The notes beneath the pieces are model-generated. The model was not told the origin of the DNA. It worked only from the letters and a program-made list of their open reading frames with translations, and did not search any database. Shown here one piece after another: positions 54,101-62,333 of a stretch of DNA of 64,000 nt. The translations under genes and the position numbers were made by a program. The first letter of the stretch is position 1. Every line of letters starts with the position of its first letter. This DNA is from AP-15 sp963846635 (GTDB lineage Bacteria; Pseudomonadota; Alphaproteobacteria; ATCC43930; CGMCC-115725): assembly GCA_963846635.1 (NCBI GenBank), contig CAWJXM010000034.1, positions 53,854 to 117,853 on the forward strand, in the 5' to 3' direction.

Positions 54101-56256
54101 TGAAGGATCTCGCCCCGAACATCGACGGTGATTTTGCGAGAGAGGTCGCCATTGGCGATCGCAGTGGCGACTTCGGCGATATTGCGCACCTGGCCGGTCA
54201 GGTTGCCGGCCATCGAGTTGACGTTGTCAGTCAGGTCCTTCCAGGTGCCGGCGACGCCCGGCACCACCGCCTGCCCGCCGAGCCGGCCTTCGGTACCGAC
54301 CTCTCGCGCAACACGCGTGACCTCGCCGGCGAACGCGTTGAGCTGATCCACCATCGTATTAATGGTTTCTTTCAGCTGCAGGATCTCGCCGCTGACGGTG
54401 ACCGTAATCTTTTTCGACAGGTCGCCGCGGGCGACCGCGGTGGCGACTTCGGCGATATTGCGCACCTGGCCGGTCAGGTTGCCGGCCATATAGTTGACTG
54501 AATCGGTCAGGTCCTTCCAGGTGCCGGCGACGCCCCTGACCTGCGCCTGGCCGCCGAGCTTGCCCTCGGTGCCGACCTCGCGGGCGACGCGCGTCACCTC
54601 GCCGGCAAAAGCATTGAGCTGGTCCACCATCGTGTTGATGGTGTCCTTCAGTTGCAGGATCTCGCCACTGACATTAACGGTAATCTTTTTCGACAGGTCG
54701 CCATTGGCGATGGCCGTCGCCACCTCGGCAATGTTGCGGACCTGCGCCGTCAGATTGCCCGCCATCGAATTGACGCTTTCGGTCAGGTCCTTCCAGGTGC
54801 CGGCGACGCCGAGCACGTTGGCCTGTCCGCCGAGCCGGCCATCGGTGCCGACCTCGCGGGCGACGCGGGTCACCTCGCCGGCGAAGGCATTCAGCTGGTC
54901 AACCATTGTGTTGATGGTCTCCTTCAGCTGCAGGATCTCGCCGCTGACATTGACGGTGATCTTTTTCGACAGGTCACCGCGGGCAATCGCAGTGGAGACC
55001 TCGGCAATGTTGCGCACCTGTGCGGTAAGGTTACCAGCCATGAAGTTGACGCTGTCGGTCAGATCCTTCCAGGTCCCGGCGACCCCCGGAACCTGTGCCT
55101 GGCCGCCAAGCCGGCCCTCGGTTCCAACCTCGCGCGCAACCCGCGTAACCTCCGATGCGAAAGAATTGAGCTGATCGACCATCGTATTGATGGTGTCTTT
55201 GAGCTCGAGAATCTCGCCGCGGACATCGACCGTGATTTTGCGCGACAGGTCGCCGCGCGCGACCGCGGTCGTGACATTGGCGATATTGCGGACCTGGTCG
55301 GTCAAGTTGCCGCACATCGCGTTGACCGAATCGGTCAAGTCCTTCCAAGTCCCCGCTACCCCGGGGACGAGCGCCTGGCCGCCGAGTTTGCCTTCGGTGC
55401 CGACCTCCCGAGCGACGCGCGTCACCTCCGAGGCGAAAGAACGTAGCTGGTCGACCATCGTATTGATGGCTTCCTTCAGCTGCAGGATCTCGCCGCGGAC
55501 GTCGACCGTGATCTTCTTTGATAAGTCACCGCTGGCCACGGCGATCGTAACCTCAGCGATGTTGCGGACCTGCGCCGTCAGGTTGCTCGCCATCGAGTTG
55601 ACGCTTTCGGTCAGGTCCTTCCACACACCGCTGACCTCACGAACCTGCGCTTGGCCGCCGAGCTTACCGTCGGTGCCAACCTCACGCGCCACACGCGTCA
55701 CTTCAGAGGTGAACACGCCCAATTGCTTGATCATCGTATTGACGATAGTGGCGGAGCGTAGGAACTCGCCTTTCAACGGCCGCCCATCGACATCAAGCGG
55801 AACTGTTCGTAACAGGTCACCTTGCGCCACGGCCGCGATCGCATGGGTGACCGCCGCCGTCGGCCACAGAAGATCATCGATCAGCGTATTGATCGATGCC
55901 TCCATCTCGCCCCATGCGCCTTCCGAAAGCCCGAAGCGGACGCGACGCCGTATTCTCCCCTGACGACCGACGACATCGCCGACCTCGTTCAACTCGCGAG
56001 CCATCCGTTCGTTTGCGATCACAATCTCGTTGAACGTGTCAGCGATCTTGCCGGCTAATCCTGTCTGATCACTTGGTAGTCGAGCCGAAAAATCTCCCTG
56101 ACGCATTGCCTGTAGCGCATGCAACAGCCCATGTTGATCGAAACTACCGTCGAGATGTCCGTTAGGCTCAGCTGCAGCGCCTAAACCGTCGAAAACGGGC
56201 GTCGCGACCGGCGAAACCTCGGAGATCGCCCCGGCAAAAGTGTCAGCAGACGGCAT
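51106..56256 (-). CDS. Giant cytoplasmic kinase: about 12 HAMP units, GAF, HisKA, HATPase
   Basis: The 1716-residue protein starts at ATG 56256 (AGGAG upstream). After a 110-residue leader come about twelve near-identical 92-residue HAMP units (core RNIAEVTTAVARGDLSRKIT; linker VAREVGTEGKLGGQA). A GAF domain follows (about 1230-1400, LLAELAPLVNSQNGVIYLAE), then a coiled coil and the DHp His in FLANMSHELRTPLNSILILG. The ATPase motifs are DTGIGISPEK and FGGTGLGLAISRELSSLL. No membrane segment is present. The poly-HAMP architecture resembles fungal group III (Nik1-type) osmosensing kinases and their bacterial relatives. The C-terminal 25 residues (PPSQRSGWPTSRSS) look out of frame. It is followed by the triple-receiver and hybrid kinase genes. 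Confidence 0.9.
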   Translation of the reverse strand: MPSADTFAGAISEVSPVATPVFDGLGAAAEPNGHLDGSFDQHGLLHALQAMRQGDFSARLPSDQTGLAGKIADTFNEIVIANERMARELNEVGDVVGRQGRIRRRVRFGLSEGAWGEMEASINTLIDDLLWPTAAVTHAIAAVAQGDLLRTVPLDVDGRPLKGEFLRSATIVNTMIKQLGVFTSEVTRVAREVGTDGKLGGQAQVREVSGVWKDLTESVNSMASNLTAQVRNIAEVTIAVASGDLSKKITVDVRGEILQLKEAINTMVDQLRSFASEVTRVAREVGTEGKLGGQALVPGVAGTWKDLTDSVNAMCGNLTDQVRNIANVTTAVARGDLSRKITVDVRGEILELKDTINTMVDQLNSFASEVTRVAREVGTEGRLGGQAQVPGVAGTWKDLTDSVNFMAGNLTAQVRNIAEVSTAIARGDLSKKITVNVSGEILQLKETINTMVDQLNAFAGEVTRVAREVGTDGRLGGQANVLGVAGTWKDLTESVNSMAGNLTAQVRNIAEVATAIANGDLSKKITVNVSGEILQLKDTINTMVDQLNAFAGEVTRVAREVGTEGKLGGQAQVRGVAGTWKDLTDSVNYMAGNLTGQVRNIAEVATAVARGDLSKKITVTVSGEILQLKETINTMVDQLNAFAGEVTRVAREVGTEGRLGGQAVVPGVAGTWKDLTDNVNSMAGNLTGQVRNIAEVATAIANGDLSRKITVDVRGEILQLKETLNTMVDQLNRFAGEVTRVAREVGTEGRLGGQANVPGVAGTWKDLTDSVNSMAGNLTAQVRNIAEVTTAVARGDLSRKITVDVKGEILELKNTINTMVDQLNAFASEVTRVAREVGTEGKLGGQAAVPGVAGTWKDLTDNVNFMASNLTGQVRNIAEVATAIANGDLSKKITVDVRGEILLLKETLNTMVEQLRSFAAEVTRVAREVGTEGKLGGQAVVPGVAGTWKDLTDNVNLLAANLTTQVRNIAEVTTAVARGDLSRKITVDVKGEILELKNTINTMVDQLNAFASEVTRVAREVGTEGKLGGQAAVPGVAGTWKDLTDTVNVMAANLTEQVRGIVKVVTAVANGDLKQNLTVKSMGEVAALAETINNMTDTLAIFADQVTSVAREVGVEGRLGGQANVPGAAGTWKDLTGNVNLLAANLTTQVRAIAEVATAVTKGDLTRSIQVEARGEVAELKDNINTMIDNLRLTTDRNTEQDWLKTNLARFTNMLQGQRDLTTVGRMLLAELAPLVNSQNGVIYLAEGESGLKLLSAFADDIAPHSHPERLRIGQGLVGQCAADARRMLITEMPEEVVPVTSGLFKAMPKNDVVLPVLFEGQVKAVIELASLGMFTDLQISFLDQLTASIGIVLNSIEATMQTEGLLTQSQNLATELQTQQRELQQTNEQLEQKAQQLEERNIEVERKNQEIEQARRALEEKATELAAASKYKSDFLANMSHELRTPLNSILILGQQLGENPEGNLTAKQVEFARTIHSAGTDLMNLISDILDLSKIESGTVTVDVEEIFFLTLQDMVVRPFRHEAENRRLSFDVQLDPKLDRSMLTDSKRLQQVLKNLLSNAFKFTEQGGVKLSINSAISGWSPDHPVLRNAPQVVAFEVSDTGIGISPEKQKIIFEAFQQADASTNRRFGGTGLGLAISRELSSLLGGEIQLRSTPGVGSTFTLYLPLRYIGPASATPAIQSTIASPAAAARPPSQRSGWPTSRSSRCPMTGRG
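52700..55850. repeat. Tandem 276-bp coding repeats (HAMP units)
   Basis: The kinase gene contains direct repeats with a constant 276-bp period; for example the segment encoding VTRVAREVG recurs at about 53195, 53471, 53747, 54023, 54299, 54575, 54851, 55127, 55403 and 55679. Several neighbours are very similar at the DNA level, so copy number could change by recombination. It also creates long spurious frames on the opposite strand. Confidence 0.9.
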
Positions 56257-56439
56257 CGAAGAGCTCCTGTTCTTCAGTGATCGCGAATCTCGAAATCTCC
56301 GGGGGCGCTGTCATGGCTAATTTCGCCCGAAGGAAATTTTTATGATCCTTATCAAAATGCAGGGTAACTTTTTGTAACGATATGTTTCTTGAATACACAT
56401 TCACCGATTCATGGCAGGGAAAAGGGGCTGAGGCGTGCT

Positions 56440-56700
56440 AGTCAGACTTACCCCTTGCGCACGCGATCGCACATCAGTGTGGCCGTGGCTGCTCACTGTT
56501 CCGGGCGTCGGCGCCGTGACATCGCTGGTCTTTGCCGGCCTGCAATAACGCTCCATTAGCCGGCGCCCTTTTGAAGAAATTGCTGTGCCGGAAGGCGACC
56601 GCAAGCTTGTTCTATTCGCTTTCCGCAACCAATGGCGGGCGGATGGCTCGATAACTGACGCCTCTCGGACCCGTTGCCAGCCATTTGCTGGCAAGCGACG
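56440..56700 (+). pseudogene. IS110-family transposase remnant
   Basis: The plus strand encodes WLLTVPGVGAVTSLVFAGLQ followed by a stop, which matches the C-terminal Transposase_20 motif of IS110 proteins (usually TVPGVGPVTA). Further short frames downstream are not clearly related. No element ends were found. It lies in the gene-poor gap between the HAMP kinase and pccB. Confidence 0.4.
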
Positions 56701-57110
56701 TCGGCCACTCGCGATCTTTCCGGAGTGCCTACCACCCTCCTGATCCGATACTAACGTCCGACCAAAACCGATGAACCTGGTAAAGTAATCGCTGCGGAGC
56801 GACCCGGAGCGAGGTTATACAGCAAAGTTATACTCTTTGGGCTGTATTGCTCTGCCCTGGAGGGACACCGATGCTCAAGACCATGTCATGATCGGCTCTG
56901 GCTTCATTCTCGATCCGGCGGGCAATCTTTTCTTTACTCCATGCACATGCACGATCTCTTGGGCCGGTAGCACCGTAAACCGGATGCGCCCAAACGGTTG
57001 TATCGGACTTCAGAAAGTCCCGAAGGATAGGCATTGTCTACCTGTGTCATGGATGGCCAGGACAAGCCCGGTCATGAGGGATGTGGGTTGCCTCAATGGA
57101 AAATAGGCTG
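56701..57110. other. Gene-free stretch downstream of pccB
   Basis: I see no gene or RNA in this stretch. The frames are short and unlike any protein I know. Confidence 0.35.
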
Positions 57111-58643
57111 TCACAGCGGGATGTTGTCGTGCTTCTTGGGCGGATTGACGAGCACTTTGCCGCGCAGCATCGCTAGCGCGCGGGCGATACGGCGGCGGGT
57201 GTCGCGCGGCTGGATCACATCATCGATAAAGCCGCGGCTCGCCGCGACAAACGGGTTGGCGAATTTTTCGCGATATTCCTCGGTGCGCGCCTCGATCGCA
57301 GCGGCGTCGCCGAGATCGGCGCGAAAAATGATCTCGACCGCACCCTTTGGCCCCATAACCGCAATCTCGGCCGAGGGCCAAGCGTAGTTCAAGTCGCCGC
57401 GCAAATGCTTTGAGCTCATCACGTCATAGGCGCCGCCATAGGCCTTGCGCGTAATCAGGGTCACCTTTGGCACGGTCGCCTCGGCAAAGGCGAACAGCAA
57501 TTTGGCGCCGTGCTTGATGATGCCGCCATATTCCTGGGCGGTGCCCGGCAGGAACCCCGGCACATCGACAAACGTCACGATCGGGATATTAAAGCAGTCG
57601 CAAAACCGCACAAACCGCGCCGCCTTGCGCGAGCTGTCGATATCGAGACAGCCGGCCAACACCATCGGCTGATTGGCGACGATGCCGATCGTCGAGCCTT
57701 CGATGCGGGCAAAGCCGACAACGATGTTACGCGCGAAATCGGGCTGGATTTCAAAGAAATCACTCTCGTCGACAACCTTTAAAATCAGCTCCTTGATATC
57801 GTAAGGCTTGTTCGGGTTGCTCGGCACCAAGGTGTCGAGCGATGGCTCGATTCGGTCGCTCGGATCGGCGGTCGGCCGCAAGGGCGGTTGCACCCGGTTC
57901 GAGGCCGGCAAAAAATCGACGAACCGCCGCAATTCGAGCAAGGCCTCGACATCGTTCAAAAAGGCGCGATCGGCCACCCCCGAGCGCCCGGTATGGGTCA
58001 AGGCCCCGCCCAGTTCCTCCTGGGTCACGGTCTCGTGGGTAACCGTGCGCACCACCTCCGGCCCGGTCACAAACATGTAAGACGTGTCCTGGACCATAAA
58101 GATGAAATCGGTCATTGCCGGCGAATAGACCGCGCCGCCGGCGCATGGTCCCATGACCAGCGAGATTTGCGGCACAACCCCCGAGGCCAAGACATTGCGC
58201 TCAAACACCTCGGCATAGCCGGCGAGCGAAGCGACCCCGTCCTGGATGCGCGCTCCGCCGGAATCGTTGAGCCCGATCACCGGCGCCCCGACATTCATCG
58301 CCTGATCCATGACCTTGCAGATCTTTTCGGCATGCGCTTCGCTGAGCGAGCCGCCAAATACCGTGAAATCCTGGCTGAACACAAAGACGAGACGGCCATT
58401 GACGGTACCGTAACCGGTCACGACCCCATCGCCCGGAATGCGGTGGCGGTCGATGCCGAAATCGTGGCTGCGATGTTCGACAAACATGTCCCATTCCTCA
58501 AAGGAATGGGGGTCGAGCAATAACTCGATCCGCTCGCGCGCCGTCAGCTTGCCGCGGCGATGCTGGGCTTCAATTCGGGCAGCGCCGCCGCCTACCCGTG
58601 CGGCCTTGCGCTTTTCGTCCAAGCGGTCCTGGATAATGTCCAT
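57111..58643 (-). CDS. pccB: Propionyl-CoA/acyl-CoA carboxylase beta subunit
   Basis: This carboxyltransferase subunit moves CO2 from biotin to propionyl-CoA (or a related acyl-CoA). From ATG 58643 (MDIIQDRLDEKRKAAR) it has 510 residues; an ATG at 58673 would add ten atypical ones. The motifs are RGKLTARERIELLLDPHSFE, the acyl-CoA-binding NDSGGARIQDGV, MGPCAGGAVYSPAMTDF and, in the C-terminal domain, VDVPGFLPGTAQEYGGIIKH and MSSKHLRGDLNYAWP. Length and motifs are standard. The biotin-carrying alpha subunit gene is not in the window. Confidence 0.92.
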   Translation of the reverse strand: MDIIQDRLDEKRKAARVGGGAARIEAQHRRGKLTARERIELLLDPHSFEEWDMFVEHRSHDFGIDRHRIPGDGVVTGYGTVNGRLVFVFSQDFTVFGGSLSEAHAEKICKVMDQAMNVGAPVIGLNDSGGARIQDGVASLAGYAEVFERNVLASGVVPQISLVMGPCAGGAVYSPAMTDFIFMVQDTSYMFVTGPEVVRTVTHETVTQEELGGALTHTGRSGVADRAFLNDVEALLELRRFVDFLPASNRVQPPLRPTADPSDRIEPSLDTLVPSNPNKPYDIKELILKVVDESDFFEIQPDFARNIVVGFARIEGSTIGIVANQPMVLAGCLDIDSSRKAARFVRFCDCFNIPIVTFVDVPGFLPGTAQEYGGIIKHGAKLLFAFAEATVPKVTLITRKAYGGAYDVMSSKHLRGDLNYAWPSAEIAVMGPKGAVEIIFRADLGDAAAIEARTEEYREKFANPFVAASRGFIDDVIQPRDTRRRIARALAMLRGKVLVNPPKKHDNIPL

Positions 58644-58723
58644 TTCGCCTCGCGACCGGTAACGGCGCGACATAGCACCGCCACCTCTCGCCGCGCTAGC
58701 CGTGGCTTGCCTTGAATCGAGGC

Positions 58724-59701
58724 TTAGCCGAGCGCTTTTTGAGTTTCGAGATCGTCTTCGATAAAGGCTTGCACCGCTTCGTCAATATCGGCATCGGCGG
58801 TGAAGCCGAGTGCGGTGGCGCGTGGTGCCGCAAGCGCCTGCGGCCAACTGGCGACGATCGCCTCGATCTGCGGATCGTGCTGCCAGCGGATGCGGGCGTG
58901 CGCCGCCGCCCCGCCGGCGCGGCGCACCGCCTCGACCATTTCGCCGACCGAGACCGAAAAACCCGGCAATTGCAATGAGCGGTTGGCGCCAAACGCCTCG
59001 CCCGGTAATTCGTGCGCGCGGTGCAGCGCGGCGACAACCCGCCGCGGCGAGGCCACTGCCATCACCAGATCGGGCGACACCGGGCAGACTGCCTCCTTCC
59101 CGGCCAACGGCTCGCGGATGATCGAGGAGGCGAAGGTCGAGGCCGCCCGGTTCGGCAGCCCGGGCCGCACGACGACGGTCGGCAGGCGCAGCGCGCGGCC
59201 GTCGACAAAGCCTTTGCGGTTGTAATCGCCGACCAGCAACTCGCCGATCGCCTTTTGCGTGCCGTATGAGGTCTGCGGCCTTAATGGCGTGTCGTCGCCG
59301 ACCGCGGGAGGCAGCTCACCGCCATAGACCGCGAGCGAACTCGCAAAGACGAGCCGTGGGCGGGTGCCGAGCGCGCGACAGGCGTCGAGCACGGCACGTG
59401 TGCCGTCGAGATTGACACGATAGCCGAGAGCAGTATCGGCTTCCGCCTGGCCGCTGACCACAGCGGCGAGATGAAACACCGCCGCCGCACCCGGCATCAG
59501 CATCTTCGTCACAGTCTCGCGATCGGCAATGTCGCCAGTCACCATTTTGAGGCGCGGATCGTCCGGCAACGGCAAGGCCGGGAGCGCGTTGTCGAACAGC
59601 ACCAGTTCGTCGATCGAGCCGAGACTGCTGCCGCGCTCCAGCAGCAGCAATGCCAAGCGCCGACCGAGAAAACCGCATCCGCCGGTAATGACGATCCGCA
59701 T
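58724..59701 (-). CDS. denD: D-erythronate dehydrogenase-like SDR
   Basis: The 325-residue extended short-chain dehydrogenase has the NAD-binding GGCGFLGRRLALLLLERG, VFHLAAVVSGQAEAD, a catalytic Tyr/Lys pair in TSYGTQKAIGELLV and VRPGLPNRAASTFASSIIRE. This set matches DenD, which oxidises D-erythronate to 2-dehydro-D-erythronate. The neighbouring otnI gene encodes the isomerase that follows in the same pathway, strengthening the call. The kinase (OtnK/DtnK) and aldolase (OtnC) are not nearby. Confidence 0.82.
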   Translation of the reverse strand: MRIVITGGCGFLGRRLALLLLERGSSLGSIDELVLFDNALPALPLPDDPRLKMVTGDIADRETVTKMLMPGAAAVFHLAAVVSGQAEADTALGYRVNLDGTRAVLDACRALGTRPRLVFASSLAVYGGELPPAVGDDTPLRPQTSYGTQKAIGELLVGDYNRKGFVDGRALRLPTVVVRPGLPNRAASTFASSIIREPLAGKEAVCPVSPDLVMAVASPRRVVAALHRAHELPGEAFGANRSLQLPGFSVSVGEMVEAVRRAGGAAAHARIRWQHDPQIEAIVASWPQALAAPRATALGFTADADIDEAVQAFIEDDLETQKALG

Positions 59702-59735
59702 CGCCCTACCTCTCTGATGACGTGAGCGGGCGACA

Positions 59736-59822
59736 CCCCCTCACCCCAGCCCTCTCCCCGCAAACGGGGAGAGGGAGGGACCCGCGGATCCCCGGATCAA
59801 GTCCGGGGAGGAGGGTGAGGGG
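59736..59822. repeat. Intergenic palindromic repeat
   Basis: CCCCCTCACCCC at the left and GGGTGAGGGG at the right bound an imperfect palindrome. It contains an inner arm CTCTCCCCG-CAAA-CGGGGAGAG and a second hairpin CCCCGGA-TCAAG-TCCGGGG. Repeats of this type (CCCTCTCCCCG ... CGGGGAGAGGG) are dispersed between genes in many proteobacteria. It lies between otnI and denD and may affect transcript stability. Confidence 0.85.
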
Positions 59823-59880
59823 CAGCAGGCGGCGGGTTTTGGTTCGCGGCATTGGCTACTCCTGGAAAGCCTTCCGCCCG

Positions 59881-60666
59881 CTAGCCATGGATGCCGTAGC
59901 GCGCGGCCCAGCCGAGCCCGGCGCGGGTTTCACCCTTGGGCCGATACTCGCAGCCGATCCAGCCCGAATAGCCGATCTCGTCCAATAGATCGAAGAGGAA
60001 CGGATAGTTGATCTCGCCGACATCGGGCTCGTGGCGGCCCGGGTTGCCGGCGATCTGGATGTGCGGGTACCGACCCGCCAGTGAGCGGATCCGGTGCGCT
60101 AAATCGCCCTCCATGATCTGCACATGATAGAGGTCGAGTTGGAGCTGCAGATTTGGATGCCCAACGCGGTCGATCACGGCCATCGCCTGGGTCGTCGTGT
60201 TCAAGAAATATCCGGGGATGTCGCGCGTGTTGATTGGCTCGATGATTACAGTAATGCCTTCAGGCGCCAAGCGCTCGGCTGCATAGTGCAGATTGGCGAT
60301 ATAGCTGCGCTGAGCCTCGGCGCGGTCAGCTCCCTCAGGCACAAGCCCGGCCATCGCGTGCAACAGGCGGCACCGCGTAGCCTTGGCATAGGTGAGCGCC
60401 TTATCTATTCCGGCGCGAAATTCCGCCTCGCGCCCGGGCAATGCCGCGAGGCCACGCTCGCCGGCTGCCCAATTCCCTGGCGGCATATTGAACAAGGCCT
60501 GAGTTAGGCCATGTTTCTCGAGCTGGGCAGCGACGGTTTCAGGCGGATGATCATAGGCGCCGAGATACTCGACCGCCTTGAACCCGCACTCCGCTGCGGC
60601 GGCAAAGCGGTCAAGAAACTCAACTTCTTGAAAAATAAAGCTTAAATTCGCGGCGAATTTCGGCAT
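59881..60666 (-). CDS. otnI: 2-oxo-tetronate isomerase / hydroxypyruvate isomerase family
   Basis: The 261-residue TIM-barrel protein starts at ATG 60666 (MPKFAANLSFIFQEVEFLDR). It contains EYLGAYDHPPE, GNWAAGERGLAALPGRE, VIIEPINTRDIPGYFLN with the catalytic Glu, LQLDLYHVQIMEGD, QIAGNPGRHEPDVGEINYP and the closing GCEYRPKGET with the second Glu. This is the Hyi/OtnI pattern; OtnI converts 3-oxo- to 2-oxo-tetronate. With denD downstream it would feed C4 sugar acids into central metabolism. Confidence 0.87.
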   Translation of the reverse strand: MPKFAANLSFIFQEVEFLDRFAAAAECGFKAVEYLGAYDHPPETVAAQLEKHGLTQALFNMPPGNWAAGERGLAALPGREAEFRAGIDKALTYAKATRCRLLHAMAGLVPEGADRAEAQRSYIANLHYAAERLAPEGITVIIEPINTRDIPGYFLNTTTQAMAVIDRVGHPNLQLQLDLYHVQIMEGDLAHRIRSLAGRYPHIQIAGNPGRHEPDVGEINYPFLFDLLDEIGYSGWIGCEYRPKGETRAGLGWAARYGIHG

Positions 60667-60909
60667 CGCGTTCTTCCCCCGCACCGGTCGGCAAATGGGT
60701 TTCGCGGTCGGCTTCGGGTACTACTGTTCTCCGGCGCGTGCGCAAACGCAAGCGTGTGCCGCTGCTGGAGGATGCGTTTTGTGGCGATCCGATGATCGGG
60801 CCGGAGGGAAGGGCGCAAGCGACCAGCTACACAGGGCGCAGGAGATAAGCCTCGTCCAAAGGGGCTGCGACGACCTTATCTGGAGCACGACCCCGGCGGA
60901 AGAAGCCAG

Positions 60910-61802
60910 CTATGAGTGCGCAATCCCACCGCCCTGGATCGACGATCCGGGCTCGGCAAGCGTCTCCAGCACCCGCGACACCGAGCCACGGTAGGATGCC
61001 ATGAAGTCCTGGAAGCACAAATGCGGCTCAGCGCGCCGCGCGGCAATAAAGAGCCGGTTGACAGCGCGTTTGCGGGCGAAGCCCGTCAGTGCAGCCGCAC
61101 GATTCTCGACAAGGCCCAAGCCATCGCCATAGCGCAAGCGGCCAAGATAAGCCGAATAGGCGGTGTCGAAGGATGCTCCAGAGCTATCGTTGTGCGTGAA
61201 CGAACCGTCTATAACCCGATATTGATAGAGGGCCCGTGGGAAGACGGTATCGGGGCCGACCCGCTCGAGCAGTCGCAAATTGGCGATTACGTCCTCGGCA
61301 TATTCGACGCCGGTGAGCCGGAGGTCGGCAAAGCGGCGATGCAAAACCGGCCAAAGCGGCACATCAGATCCAGCAGCATTTGTGCCGATAACCACGTGGC
61401 GGGTCCGCAAGGCGCCCTGTACAGCATCTGGCCGGTTATGTCGGACACGACCGCGATTTTATCGACGACCGCGCCATGGGTCGCAGCGAGCGGCGCGAGA
61501 GCCTCGAGGCGGCGAGCATCATAGCGATCGTCGGCATCGAGTTGGGCGATGATCTCTCCGCGGGCGGCCGCTAGTCCGACATTGCGGGCATTGTGACAGC
61601 CCGAGCGGATAGCTCCGGTTGAGACGAAGCGCAACCGCGAGTCGGTGATCCCAATATCGGCCAGTATCGTGGCGTAGTCCTGCGCGTCATCAGCGACGAT
61701 AATCGCTTCCCAGCAGCGATCGGTCTGCGCCAATAGGCTCGCCACCGCGCGCCCGATCGTCGCCGCCGCCTGGCAGGCGGGAATGACCACGGAAACCAGC
61801 AT
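60910..61802 (-). pseudogene. Family 2 glycosyltransferase with one-base deletion
   Basis: The N-terminal half from ATG 61802 is a GT-A fold: VSVVIPACQAAATIGRAVAS, IVADDAQDY, RNVGLAAARGEIIAQLDADD with the DxD motif. It runs out of frame after MLLDL. The rest, one frame over, reads DVPLWPVLHRRFADLRLTGV then EYAEDVIANLRLLERVG and on to a stop at 60910. Adding one base at about 61365-61366 gives a continuous 297-residue protein. It would transfer a sugar to a cell-surface glycan; partners are not evident. Confidence 0.75.
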
Positions 61803-62221
61803 TTCAGTTGGTCTCCTGTGCTGCCGTTTCGATATGTTTCATCGCGGCAGCTACCAGCCACGGGATAGGCCGCTCCACCTCGCGCTCCTGGTCTGCCGCG
61901 ATGCTTCGCTGGCGCGATTGTGGTCTATGATAGGATAAGCGCTCGCTCCCTAGTGCCCTTGCAGCGTCGGCCATTGATCAACCGTCCCCTGATTTGCTGG
62001 GCTTTTTGATCTTTTTCGAATCTGATTAAGAAGAGTGCCCGCGCCGCACCGCCGAGACAAGATATTTTATGATCCATGGTAAATGAGGTCGCTGCTGACA
62101 GCTTACTGCGGAAGCCGAGCCCACCCTCGTGGCATAGAGACGCTTGGCTCAACATTCGAAATGCTGTGTCGCGGGCCGAGCTAAGCGACTAGGTTAAAGT
62201 TATCAATGTCAGGTTTTTTTT
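61803..62221. other. Gene-free stretch upstream of PEP-CTERM promoter
   Basis: I see no supported gene. The stretch becomes A+T-rich towards 62200, consistent with a bendable upstream region for a sigma-54 promoter. Confidence 0.4.
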
Positions 62222-62241
62222 ACACAGACCGGTGGCTGTGT
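62222..62241. promoter_or_regulatory. Dyad, candidate PrsR upstream activator site
   Basis: ACACAG and CTGTGT form a perfect six-base inverted repeat with an eight-base spacer, its centre about 45 bases upstream of the -24 element. Sigma-54 activators bind such dyads upstream of their promoters. I found no second copy in the window, so assignment to PrsR is a guess. Confidence 0.4.
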
Positions 62242-62276
62242 TTCCGCTTCTGAACAAATTCAGTTGTTTAGCTATA

Positions 62277-62292
62277 TGGCATGAGGATTGCT
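62277..62292 (+). promoter_or_regulatory. Sigma-54 (-24/-12) promoter
   Basis: TGGCATGAGGATTGCT matches the sigma-54 consensus TGGCAC-N5-TTGCW with only one mismatch and has the obligatory GG-N10-GC spacing. It lies 42 bases before the ATG of the PEP-CTERM protein gene. PrsR, encoded at 10825, is a sigma-54 activator known from PEP-CTERM systems, so it is the natural candidate regulator. Confidence 0.8.
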
Positions 62293-62333
62293 CAGGCTTA
62301 AAGCAAGTGAGTATTCATACAGAGAGCACGTCA

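Noticed and set aside
53362..54501. Long open frame (379 codons) antisense to the HAMP kinase
   Set aside because: It is produced by the 276-bp periodicity of the kinase repeats; the translation repeats with the same period and has no start context.
52700..55850. Regular repeats considered as a CRISPR-like or satellite array
   Set aside because: The 276-bp units are entirely coding for HAMP domains in one frame; no spacers or cas genes are present.
62232..62333. Upstream start for the PEP-CTERM protein
   Set aside because: The extra 34 codons span the sigma-54 promoter and precede a proper signal peptide.
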